Shown here: piece after piece, positions 50,939 to 62,200 of the stretch
How the letters are laid out: every line of letters begins with the position of its first letter
How positions within the stretch are numbered: the stretch's first letter is position 1
Assembly: GCF_018139145.2 (NCBI RefSeq)
Contig: NC_059500.1
Coordinates: 51,578,663 to 51,642,662, forward strand
From: Gymnogyps californianus
Lineage: Eukaryota > Chordata > Aves > Accipitriformes > Cathartidae
DNA: 64,000 nt
Direction: 5' to 3'
Program-made: the position numbers and the translations under genes
The notes under the pieces: generated by a model
The model's database searches: none
Told to the model about the DNA's origin: nothing
What the model saw: the letters and a program-made list of their open reading frames with translations, nothing else

Positions 50939-51718
50939 CATAGAATCACAGAATCACAGAATGGCTGAGGTTGGAAGGGACCTGTGAGGGCTTCTGGTCC
51001 AAGCCCCTTGCTCAAGCAGGGTCACCTGGAGCCGATTGCCCAGGACAATGGCCAGGCAGCTTTTGAATATCTCCAAGGATGGAGACGCCGCAACATCTCT
51101 GGGCAGTCTGTGCTCGGTCACCCTCACTGTTACAAAGTGTTTCGTGATGTTCAGAGGGAACCTCCTGTGTTTCAGTCCATGCTGATTGCCTCTTGTACTG
51201 TCACTGGGTACGACTGAAAACAGCCTGGCTCTGTTTTCTGTACACCTTCCCTTCAGGTATTTATATACATTGATAAGATCACTCTCTGAGCCTTCTCTTC
51301 TCCAGGCTAAACAGTCCCAGCTTTCTCAGTCTTTCCTCATAGGAGAGATGCTCCAGTCCCTTCATCATCTTTTTGGCCCTTCACTGGACTTGCTTCAGTA
51401 GCTTCATATCTTTCTTGTACTGGGAAGCCCTGAACTGGACACAGTACTCCAGGTGTGGCCTCACCAGTGCTGAGTAGAGAGGAAGGATCATGTCCCTCAA
51501 CTTGCTGACAATACTTGCCTAATGCATCCTAGGATCCCATTAGCCGCCTTTGCAGCAAGGGCACATTGCTGGCTCATGTTCAACTTGGTGCCCACCCCAG
51601 GTCCTTTTCTGTGAAATTTCTTTCCAGCTGGGTAAACCGGAGAATGTATTGATTCCTGGGGTTGTTCCTCCCCAGGTGAAAGACTTTGTATGTCTCCTTG
51701 TTGAACTTAATGAGATTT
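50939..51718 (-). mobile_element. CR1 LINE 3' fragment
   Basis: About 780 bp of antisense CR1: CATAGAATCACAGAATCACA tail, GAGGTTGGAAGGGACCTGTG, CCTCACTGTTACAAAGTGTT, TCCAGGCTAAACAGTCCCAG, GACACAGTACTCCAGGTGTG, TGGGGTTGTTCCTCCCCAGG and a 5' edge near CTTAATGAGATTT. It covers the 3' untranslated region and the last part of the reverse transcriptase. It is moderately well preserved, but I see no long frame. In subfamily wording it is close to the split copy at 8981-10665. Confidence 0.93.
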
Positions 51719-51719
51719 G

Positions 51720-54078
51720 TTTATTTTTTGTTTATGGAAAACACAGGTAATTTTGAACCAATAGTTCTTTCTATATGTAGAGTATTTTAATGAGACTTTG
51801 CTTATGATAAGATATTGATTTTTCTCTGAAAAACAGAACAAATACCTTGAGTCTTTTCTACCTTAAGTTTACACATGTTCATGATTCCCAAAATACTTCT
51901 CTGTTTTTCATTGCAAGTTTTCTAATGACTGGAAGAATCACTGTGTTCATGGAACATGTATTAAGGTTATAAACAAATGTGATAGTTAGAGTCTCATTAT
52001 TTTTGAGCATTTCTTTGCATATGCTTAAGCACCTGTTTAAATAAGAAAAAAATAGCCTATTACAACCCAACAAAAAAGAGTAACTTAAAACAATGTAGGG
52101 CAAGTGCAACAATAACAAAAAAAAAAAATCACACTTCCCATGAACCACCACCTCTTATGTCTTTTTCCTCAGCATCCTTCCTAAAATACAAACTTTGCAT
52201 CATGTCCTGAAAGTCAACAGATCTGTGCTATTGCAAAGTAAGGGTGACAAGAAAGTATTCATGAACAAATACATCCAGTTGTAGGATACAGCTCTCACTT
52301 CTAACTGGGAAAGTCCATTTGGGATTATGTCATTGTGTGAGACATGAAGATGGAAACATTTGGCTATTTAAAGAAAGGAAGCAGAAGCTAAATTTTAGGT
52401 TATGATTTTCTAGTATATTTGCTCTTAACTGTATCAGTTAGGCACAACTTAGAAAGAAATTTCATTAGCCAGAAACAAAAGATAAAAAAGACATTCTGCT
52501 GTTTCTTTTTTTTTCTGTTATAGCTATTTTATAGTTCTTTTGCAGACTATTTTTAATTAAACTCGTGTACTTTAATTATTACTTACTTTGTAGGAGTGTG
52601 ACAGCAAGTTTTCAGTTCCTGCACCAATGTATTAATTTAATCTCTATCCTCCATTGTGCATGAAGCAAACTACAGTTGTAATGAAACCTCATGAATGAGA
52701 TGGGAAATGAATTTAATCTTAATGTAATATGTTAGCTAACCATAACATGTTAGCAATTGTTAAGTCTTGTTTACTTAGCTCATATTGTTGTTAGATTCAC
52801 CTTTCTAGAAGTTTGAATTCAGCAATATTTATCTTTTGTTAAATGAGAGTGCGTGCTGAACATGAAGAGAAACATTGATTCACTCGTTGAGGAACTTCTT
52901 CAGAAAAATATTTTCTATTCCACAGGCATTACAGTTTTCTGGTATATTTGAAACCATCAAGAAATGACACCACGTGGGCATACTAGATATGCTAATGATT
53001 ACTATATTATGGTGTGATAGCATTATAGTGTGACAGTGAAGCCCCTTTGAAATGTCTGGCTGGTGCTTCTGAGAAATCTGACATCTGTTGAACAATTTCA
53101 GGAAGATGAAAAGAAGGTAGTAAATGACGTATTAATATAAGGGTTAAGAATGAACAGAAAGTAGACCACAAAGGGAGACAAAACAACCATTCATCTGATC
53201 TACACATCAATAAGCACTATATGGAAAACTCCAGTAGGGATAGTACAGGGCCTTCACTGAAGAAAGAAAGATGTTCACAGAGGTGGAAAGATGCTAAACA
53301 CAAGAACTGAAGATGAACTGGAGGGTCTTTTTCAGTTACCTTATGCTAATGAGCAACAGATCTCAGATCCAATAATGAAAAAACGCTATAGCTTTAAGTC
53401 TAGGTGGTGAAGAAAGTAATGGCAAGAAAGCATAGTTTTTGGGGAGCAGAACTTCAGTCTGTTACTTCCTTTATGCTGGAATTAGATTTCTTTCTGTTTT
53501 CTCAGTGAAGGATCCAAGGCAACTGCACAGTTTGTTTTTCCTTCAGATTGTTTTTCTCATGGAAATACAAAGTAAACAGTTGAGAAGAACAAGTTTCTAA
53601 ACTGGTTAATTGACATGCAAGTAAAGCAATGCATAGATGTCTATTTGGAAACATTTTGATTATATACATTCTATTTGTTTTAACAAAACAAACTTTTTTC
53701 CAAAAATCTGCCTCTGTGTTGCCCCATGCTATCGCCATTTTTAAAGCTGCTGAAGTATAACATGCAGATGCCAAGAATTTGTCCAATGAGATCATATTAA
53801 TAGGTAAAACAGTATGCAAGAGTGTGGTTTCATCAAAGAGATTTGTCCCTTCATTTTGCCTTAGAGTGCGAAAAGGCACTCTCTGAAGCAGAGGAAAACT
53901 TGAACATTACTATTCAGATGGGTTTTCCTAGATGGAATGAACAGTCAAAACTTGTTCTGATTACAGAATTATGACCAAATGTTTATATGGATCAGATTAT
54001 TTGGAACGTAGATTTTCTAATTACAGTTAAGTTTTAATACTCAACTTTTTTGGTGGATGGACTGATTGGTGGTGGTTC
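51720..54078. other. AT-rich single-copy stretch, no gene seen
   Basis: No gene recognised. A run of 12 or so A lies near 52118-52129. The 125-codon open frame at 53502-53879 (minus) has no known domain. Confidence 0.5.
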
Positions 54079-54079
54079 T

Positions 54080-55369
54080 TGATAATTGGAAGAACACTAA
54101 TGTCATAGCAATCTTCAGAAACAAGAAGGAAGATCTATGGTGCTACAGACCATTCAACCTCACATCAGGTCCCAAGAAAACTATGGAGCAAATCCTCCTG
54201 GAAAACATTTCCAAACATACCAAGAACAAGATTAATTTGAAGAAGCGGGTAGGGATTTACCAAGGGCAAATTACACCTATCTGAACCCATTGCCTTCTGG
54301 GATGAGATGACTGGTTTGGGTGTTTAAGGAGGGAGAGTTGGATCTCATTTACATACAAGACCTTTGGCATGGTCTCTTTTAGTCAAATCAGTGAAATCTA
54401 AAGTGGACAGAGGACTGTAAGTATTGTTCAATGTTTTCATTAACAACTGGAATGACACTAGTGTGCTCTAAGGAAGTTTGTGGTCAACCTCAAATTTGGT
54501 GTCAAGACCAATTTGGGGGAAGTGGTTAATATGCTGGAAGGAAGGGTTGAATAACAATTTAGAATGTGGAAAAGCCAGAGAAATGGGCAAACAGGTTCCT
54601 CATTAAATTCAACAATGGGAAATGCCAGCCCTGCACCTGTAGATTAATAACGCCCCCTCACCAGTACAAACTTGGGGCTCACCAGCTGGAAGGCAGCTTG
54701 GCAGAAAAAATGCTGGGGGTCCTGGTGGACAAAAGCTAAACATGAGCCAGCACCACACCCTTGTGGCAGATTAACCCTCCACCTCCTGGGCTACTTTAGC
54801 AAGGGTGCAGCCAGGAGACTCAGGGAAATGATACTGTCCTCTATTCAGTATGTGTGAGACTCTGCCTGGAGTGCTGTGTCCAGTTCTGGGCTCCCCAGTG
54901 CAAGAGACATGTGGACATACTTGAGTGAGTCCAGTCAAGTGTTACAAAGATGGTAAGGGGCTGAAGCACATCGTGTACAAACAAAGGCTGAGGGAACTTA
55001 GTTCCTGGGGAAGAGAAGGTTTTGGAAGATCTTATTATGGTCTTCACAATGGGAAAGTGTAGAGAAGACGCAGCCAGTCTCTTACAGGTATACAGCAGAA
55101 GGCCAAGGGAAACGGTCACAAATTGCAACCAAGAAAGTTCTGACTAGATACAGAGAAAAAACTTTTGCTATGTAGTGGACAAACATAGGGACAGGTATTC
55201 AGAGAGGTCATGGAATCTGCATTGTTGCTGGAGATATAAGAATATCTAGTCATTATTTGACTTTTCAGAGCCTAAGCCACCTGGTCTAGCTTACCTTGCT
55301 GCAAGGAGGGAGTCAAGACTAGACGACCACCAGAGGTGTCTTCTATCCTGAACTATCCTATGATTCTAT
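54080..55369 (+). mobile_element. CR1 LINE, degraded, reverse transcriptase to 3' end
   Basis: Sense CR1 with heavy decay, from ATTGGAAGAACACTAATGTC (54083) through TGGTGCTACAGACCATTCAA, GAGCAAATCCTCCTGG, CAGCTTGGCAGAAAAAATGC, CAGTTCTGGGCTCCCCAGTG and the CCTATGATTCTAT tail at 55369. The frame 54066-54284 gives WKNTNVIAIFRNKKEDLWCYRPFNLTS, the decayed NYRPVSLT block. Numerous stops and indels; not functional. Confidence 0.88.
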
Positions 55370-55370
55370 C

Positions 55371-56634
55371 AATTTAATATTTAAAGACTAAAGGAAACAG
55401 ACTGTCCGGGTTTCATTTCCTGATACCAATCTGTAAGTTTTAGAAAGCTCAAGTTACAGATGAAAAATGAGATTTTGACTATGCCAACAGTCTCACAGAA
55501 TATCTGCTAGGGACTCTGCTGTACGTTATTTTTATTTTGCCTGATTTCAAATCCACCATAACTTAGTTAGCTGTGTTAACTAAAACGTATGTCAAGCAAA
55601 GTAAAAATGAGCCAGTCAGCCCACTAATTTTCAGGAAGAAAAAATGGATTCCTATCTTAGTCACATATCTCGTAATTAAAATGTTAAAAAAGGTAAGAGA
55701 TGTGGAATGACTGGTCTTAACTAGACTGATGAATATTGTTTTGGGGATCCTAGAATAATCAAGTTAAGTGCAGTTTAAATTTAATTACAGAATTGGAAAT
55801 AAAGGTGATATATGTTATTCTATCAGTGCTTTCAAAATCTCTGCACTCTCTCAAAAAATTATAGTGATGTTTAACAATGAGGGCCACAGCTAAGTCAGTT
55901 AGTGTTTTTTCAATCTTGTACATTACCCTCTATGATTTGTAATAGCTCACAACACAGTAAGTGCTCAGGGCTTGTGAAACCCACTTACTCAGGAAGAAAA
56001 CAACTCTCTGGCATTCTGTTATTTACAAAAATAAAGAACAATAGTGTCTTATTGTTATTATAACTGTCAGATTATTATTGTAAAAAGTAGGAATATTTGA
56101 TTTATAAAATTCCACTTTTTATTTAGCCTTTTTGATGACAACTACTCTTAGCATGTCAGCCATATTTGGCATAATTTAATATACATACTATTATCTTTTG
56201 AATCAAACAAAATGCTCATGATACTTTGTCATGCACAGCTTTTCAAAAATAGCTTTTATGCCACAGAGAATACTGAAGCTACTAAAGATGTTGATCTTAA
56301 GACATTTTTAGTGATCTGCATCTAACTGTTAAGGATAATTTAAATGATCCAGTTAATATGAAATTAATTAGTCAAACTTTTTTTGAATGTTTTTTCAACC
56401 CTCCGAGAATGCTGATTTTTGCAAGACTGTGGTATCTCATTACCTTCTCAATCTAAATCAGTCTTATTTTGTTTTATTTCATATATTCATGAGGGAATGG
56501 TAGGAAATCCCATTTAAATGTATCTTCGATGATTTTTAATTCTGCCTCAATATCAGAATAATAACTTTCGTATCATATTCGTCATTAAATTCATTTATGT
56601 ATTTGGATAAAGTGAATACATTAACGAACGCTTT
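55371..56634. other. AT-rich single-copy stretch, no gene seen
   Basis: Nothing recognised. Confidence 0.5.
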
Positions 56635-56639
56635 ATTAG

Positions 56640-57221
56640 TGTTGTGGTTTAACCCCAGCCGGCAGCTAAGCACCACGCAGCCGCTCGCTCACTGCCCCCC
56701 CACCCCTGGGATGGGGGAGAGAATCAGGAAAAAAACCCCTCGTGAGTGGAGATAAAGACAGTTTAATAGGACAGAAAGGAATGAAAAACAATGATAATGA
56801 TGATAATAATATGACAATAGTAATACTAAAAGAATTAAACTATACAAAGCAAGTGGTGCACAATGCAATTGCGCACCACTCATTGACCGATGCCCAGTTA
56901 GGTCCCGAGCCGCGATCCCCCTTCCCAGCCAGTTCCCCCAGTTTATATACTGGGCATGATGTCATATGGTATGGAATAGCTCTTTGGCCAGTTTGGGTCA
57001 GCTGTGCTGGCTCTGTCTCCTCCCAGCTTCTTGTGTCCCTCCAGCCTTCTTGCTGGCTGGGCATGAGAAACTGAAAAATCCTTGACTTAGTATAAACACT
57101 ACTTAGCAACAACTAAAAACATCAGTGTGTTATCAACATTATTTTCCTACTAAATCCAAAACACAGCACTATACAAGCTACTAGGAAGAAAATTAACTCT
57201 GTCCTAGCTGAAACCAGGACA
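56640..57221 (-). mobile_element. Solo LTR 5, ERVL-like (short family, second subfamily)
   Basis: A 582-bp LTR starting TGTTGTGG and ending CCAGGACA on the plus strand, with a perfect 5-bp duplication ATTAG (56635-56639 and 57222-57226). Together with the LTR at 58694 it forms a subfamily marked by GATAAAGACAGTTTAATAGG and CATGATGTCATATGGTATGG. In the inferred minus sense the TATA box is the complement of 56942-56949 and ATTAAA the complement of 56762-56767. The CRE-like site reads TGACATCA in sense. Confidence 0.93.
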
Positions 57222-57226
57222 ATTAG

Positions 57227-57635
57227 CTACTGCTCCATTTCTTAGCTGTCATCACAGCTATGGAAAAAAAAATGAGAAAATACAGTTTAGTTTGTTGTGG
57301 AATTACGAGGAACTGGAGTTTAGCTGAAAATATGTTCATGAAATACTGTTATTAGAAATAAGGCTGGTTTTGGGATTTGAAAAAAAATTAGGGCATTACT
57401 TAAAAAATGTGATATTGAGTTCAGGGGTTTTAGTTATTTAAAACAAAAAGTAATTTTGTCAGCATCAACCCTGGATGCTCAGCCTTTTTCACTAGTTCAT
57501 AGTTCCACTGAAGTTAATGAGAATCCATGCCATTAGCAGAACATGCAAACTTAGGTAGCTTGACTGCAGTACCAGGATATCATTAATTTTGGACCTGTAC
57601 AGAGAAATAGCTAACTTCTGAACCCAGTGGAAAAC
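57227..57635. other. Spacer between LTR 5 and LTR 6, nothing seen
   Basis: About 410 bp of AT-rich DNA with no recognised feature. Confidence 0.5.
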
Positions 57636-57640
57636 ATTGC

Positions 57641-58269
57641 TGTCCTGGTTTCGGCTGGGACAGAGTTAATTTTCTTCTTAGTAGCTGGTACAGTGCTGTG
57701 TTTTGGATTTAGTGTGAGAATGATGTTGATAACACACTGATGTTTTAGTTGTTGCTAAGTAGCGCTTATCTTAAGCCAAGGACTTCTCAGTTTCCCATGC
57801 TCTGCCAGCAAGCAGGTGTGCAAGAAGCTGGGAGGGAGCATAGCCGGGGCAGCTGACCTGAACTAGCCAAAGGGATATTCCATACCATGGAACGTCATGC
57901 CCAGTATATAAACAGGGGGGAGTTGGCTGGGCGGCGCAGATCGCGGCTCGGGAACTAACTGGGCATCGGTCAGCGGGTGGTGAGCAATTGCATTGTGCAT
58001 CACTGGTGGTTTTTTTTTTGTTTGGTTGGTTGGTTTTTTCCCTTCCTCCCCCTCCTTTTTTGTTATATTCCTTTTCATTACTATTATTATTATTATATTT
58101 CATTATTACTATTGTCAGTATTATATTTTACTTTAGTTCTTAAACTGTTCTTATCTCAACCCACGAGTTTTACTTTTTTTTTCCCCTCTTTCCTCCTCAC
58201 CCCACTGGGAGGGGGAAGGGGGAAGCGGCTGCGTGGTGCTTAGTTGCTGGCTGGGGTTAAACCACGACA
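57641..58269 (+). mobile_element. Solo LTR 6, ERVL-like (short family), opposite orientation
   Basis: A 629-bp LTR starting TGTCCTGGTTTCGGC and ending ACCACGACA, with a perfect 5-bp duplication ATTGC (57636-57640 and 58270-58274). It is the only LTR in the window in sense orientation, going by its TATA box (57905-57912) followed by the poly(A) region. Its poly(A) hexamer is changed from ATTAAA to CTTAAA (58139-58144). It resembles LTRs 1 and 2 more than its two neighbours. The T-rich stretch at 58011-58040 replaces an A- or AG-rich segment (in the same sense, T- or CT-rich) of other copies. Confidence 0.93.
57905..57912 (+). promoter_or_regulatory. TATA box of solo LTR 6
   Basis: TATATAAA, preceded by an AACGTCATGCC element (a decayed CRE/ATF-type site near 57891-57898). 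It is the core promoter of the former provirus. The role is inferred from position; activity today is unknown. Confidence 0.6.
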
Positions 58270-58274
58270 ATTGC

Positions 58275-58688
58275 ATATTACAATTCCAGTTGAGTGTAGA
58301 TGTTTAAGACTGAGTCTTCTTAACAGGTCATAAAGAGATACTAAGCTTTCACAGCCCTAACTTGCTGGTTTATTCTGTATTTGAAATGCCAGTAAAAATA
58401 TTCAGCACAAGCTTTCTTTTCTTCTGTTCATGATTTTTCAAAGGATCTGTTCATTACGTGATGAACTTCAGTATCAATATTCAGGACCCACACTGTATTT
58501 CACAAATAGACTTTTTAAAAGAATTGATAGAAGAATTGGGGGGGGAGGGGGGGGGCTGGCGGGTTTTTTGTTGTTTTTTTTTGTCTTGTTTTCTGTTTTG
58601 TTTTGTTTTGTTTTTTTCTGATGTGAAATACACACACAGTCTCAAACAATTGGCAGGGATTATCCTAGATAATGGAATATGTGTTTTA
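58275..58688. other. Spacer between LTR 6 and LTR 7 with G/T tract
   Basis: About 415 bp of single-copy DNA containing a G run and T-rich low-complexity tract at 58538-58618. Otherwise nothing recognised. Confidence 0.5.
58538..58618. repeat. G-run followed by T-rich low-complexity tract
   Basis: Eight G, one A and nine G (58538-58555), then CTGGCGGG and about 55 bases of T with scattered G and C, including TTTTG units. The G block could form a quadruplex on the plus strand. Confidence 0.85.
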
Positions 58689-58693
58689 CACGT

Positions 58694-59262
58694 TGTCATG
58701 GTTTAACCCCAGCTGGCAACTAAGCACCATGCAGCCGCTTGCTCACTCGCCACAACTCAGTGGGATGGGGGAGAGAATCAGAAAAAAGTAAAACTCATGG
58801 GTTGAGATAAAGACAGTTTAATAGGACAAAAAGGAAGAAGAAGAAGAATAATACTAAAAGAATTAGAATATACAAAACAAGTGATGCACAATGCAATTGT
58901 TCACCACTCGCCAACTGATGCCTAGGTAGTTCCCGAGCAGTGATCCACCCCTCCCAGCTAACTCCCCCCAGTTTATATACTGGGCATGATGTCATATGGT
59001 ATGGAATATTCTTTTGGCCAGTTTGGGTCAGCTGTCCTGGCTGTGTCCCCTCCCAGCTTCTTGTGCCCTTCCAGCCTTATTGCTGGCTGGGCATGAGAAG
59101 CTGATAAGTCCTTGACTTAATATAAACTTAATATAAATACTACTTAGCAACAACTAGAAACGTCAGTGTGTTATCAACATTATTCTCATGCTAAATCCAA
59201 AACACTGCACTATACCAGCTACTAGTAAGAAAATTAACTCTATCCCAGCCGAAACCAGGACA
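58694..59262 (-). mobile_element. Solo LTR 7, ERVL-like (short family, second subfamily)
   Basis: A 569-bp LTR starting TGTCATGG and ending CCAGGACA on the plus strand. The flanks CACGT (58689-58693) and CATGT (59263-59267) are a 5-bp duplication with one C-to-T change. It shares its diagnostic segments with the LTR at 56640. In the inferred minus sense the TATA box is the complement of 58972-58979 and ATTAAA the complement of 58817-58822. A small duplication of an AATATAAACTT-like unit occurs near 59118-59140. Confidence 0.92.
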
Positions 59263-59267
59263 CATGT

Positions 59268-62200
59268 CAACAGGTGTTTTAGGGAGAACAATCACCTATG
59301 GTTTTGTAAATAAACTTAAGTTTTGCCAATGCAGACTTGACCTTTTTAAAGAAGATGCAGTTAATTGTATGCAATATGTTTCACAGTAGCAGTTTTGAAA
59401 CAGAATCTCCTCATCAGATGCGTGGGATTTATGCTGTCAGAGAGAGGCCTAACAGGGACCATAGAGCGAAATTTGAACTCTTGAATGCACTTGATGTCTA
59501 TTGCGTGACTGTAGTTATCAGGTTGGCCTAGGGGAGCATCCAGCTTCCTCTCCTCAGAGTTAGGAAAGTTCTGGGTCAAGTTCTGTGCTGGAAAGAGACA
59601 AAATGGAAAACATGATAGACTGTCACTCCCCTTGTGCTGGGCCCAGGGGAGTGATTTTCCCTACCTAACATTCCCCAAGTGTAGTTTAAGAGGGACTGAA
59701 ATTGTATGTCTTGGTATGCAGATGTCAATTACATCTGGTTTATTTGGAGTTTTCTTGAAGGGATTGCTGCTGAGCAACCCTAGGGAGAAGGGTGTAACTT
59801 ACAGTGAAGGAGTCAAAACATAGCATTGAGAAACTATGATGGGCTGCAATAGCACCTGTCTGGGATTTCTTGGGGAATAGGAAAGAAGCTGGGAAATTCT
59901 GTGCACACTTGAAAAATGTATGACTCATTTTAGTGATGCTTATGAATCATGGGAGACAACAAACTGCAAAAACTGGACTTCTAGGTTACAGTGAGGTGCC
60001 AGATGAGGTTGAGAGTGAGATGCAAAGCCTGGTCATGAGATCATGGTGAGCTATGCCAACATATCTATTCACAAGTTGTAACACAGTACAGTTTCTGGGT
60101 ATTAATTAGCACAATTTTACATTTTTATACTTACAAACTGTTCTGTCACTTTCTAATATTCCACATTCTTTAGAATTATTTCTTTATTAAAATTAGAGCA
60201 TTTTTCAATAGTTAGGACATTTAATATCTCTAGCTATCTTTTTCTTTTTTTCATAAACTGTTTTAAAAGAAACTTTGTGGGGTGTAGAGGGAGACTGTAA
60301 GTTTTCCGAGATATTTGGTATATATTCTCAAAATACTAAGCTAAATGAATTCAGTCTCTGCCTGCTAGATAAGAAATCATTCTCTTTGTGCATTTCCATT
60401 TGTCTGATAATCCTGTGCTACAATCTCCAGCATTTATGTGAGAAAGAATGGGATCTGGTCAAAGATTAGTGTTGAGGAAAAAAGGCACCAAAAAAGTCTT
60501 CCAGTTTACTAGGGTAAGTAAAGGTTCTAGTTCTTTACCAAAACCAAACCAAAACAAAATGCCCTCACATAAATTCACTGCGTAGGTAGTAAATAAAAAC
60601 ACTTTCAGTTCATTTACATAAGAGATTCCACACTCATGTGTTTCCCAGTCTGCCACTTTTTAATGGTTTCTATATTGGTTTTGGTACACCTGTTAATAGC
60701 TGCATTAGTCACCATGTATGATGCCATAGTTTCATCACTCAATCTCAGCAACTTACTGAGACGGTTATGAACAGAGAATCGTCCAATAAAGTTTCCTCTT
60801 TTGTTACACCACATTGGTGATAAAGAGCTGATGGACTAGATGGAGAGATTAATGAGCCAGAGATAATGCACCAAGCTTTAAATGGAAACCAAATTTTTAA
60901 ATGCTTGGGCTTGCAGAACATTTTTTTGCCTCTAAATCTTATAAAAGTGAAACTCAGAGAGTTAGTTTCACCAGGAATCCTCTTGTGTTGCAGAAACTCA
61001 TCTGAACGTGATAAAATGCTGTGGAGCGATTAGCATACAGGTAGCTGACATTTATTTGGGAAAGTCTTGGATACTCTTACACAACAAGTTTTATTGGTAA
61101 CATGTTGTCCCACCTTTCTGTTCTGTGGAGTCTGAAACAGATAATTCTTTCCTGAAGAGATCAAGTGAAAAAAGATATCCTAGTTCAGTGATACAAATCT
61201 GTCAGGCTTTTTTCCTTGTTGTTGTTTTCCAGAAGCCAACTGTGAGTTATCAAAGGCTTTTAGTACCACAGGCTCTTAACTGTATGAAAAAGTTAACATT
61301 TTATGGTCATATAATAGAACTAACAATATCCTTCTCTACAAACAGCATACCTTCATACAGAAGACATACAGGTGTGTGACCTGAAGTATTTTATATTCTT
61401 TAAATGCAATCATATACCTGTTTATCGTATCTGGAGTCAAAATTGCACAGAAATGCTTAAAGGAAAGAAAACAAATCCCGCTTCCTATGAAAAAAGATCA
61501 AGAAGGAAGTTAGCTCAAGCCACATTGCCACCAGAACTGTTGCATATTAAATGAAAGGCCTTCTAGTGCTCTTTTTTACAATAATGGCATCAAAAGGCAA
61601 TATCATCAACTATCCAATTCCAGAATGCCTAAAAATTGCATCTTTTTAAAAAAGGTAATATGTTTATCACCTGAATTTCTGTTGCCATAACAATATGGCA
61701 TTAAGTTTTCATGGAACAGGACTTGACATCTCTTCCCAGTACTCAACAATGGTTTATGAAAAAATATCTTGTTACTGCCATGCACAAGCCTCTGTTGAAG
61801 GAGATATTGACAGTGAATGAGGGAACAGGGCAGGACCTCTCTCTTGCTGTTTGAGAAAAAATATACTGTTTCACTCAAAACTAAGTATTGTTAGGACAGA
61901 AAGCTGATAGGAAGTGGTTAGATTTACAAAACTATTGCTGGAAGAAGCCAGGGTGAGGAAAGCATTCTTGGTTATTTTTATGAGCACCCATAACCTTAGT
62001 GGACATGAACTTTGCACTTCCTCCATATGCAAATTCATAACACTAAGCACTATATACAGTTTTGTTGAAAGTGTGTGTAAGACTCCTGTTAGTCTATAAA
62101 TAGGCAGTCAAGTGACACATCTCGAGGGTTTCCATATAGTATTACTCAAATTCTTTTTTTCTGGTAGTTAATAAACAATAACACCTAACTTTGAATTTGA

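Noticed and set aside
57771..58243. Open frames of 71 to 110 codons in solo LTR 6
   Set aside because: LTR sequence. Similar phases are open in LTRs 2 and 5 only because the DNA is homologous.
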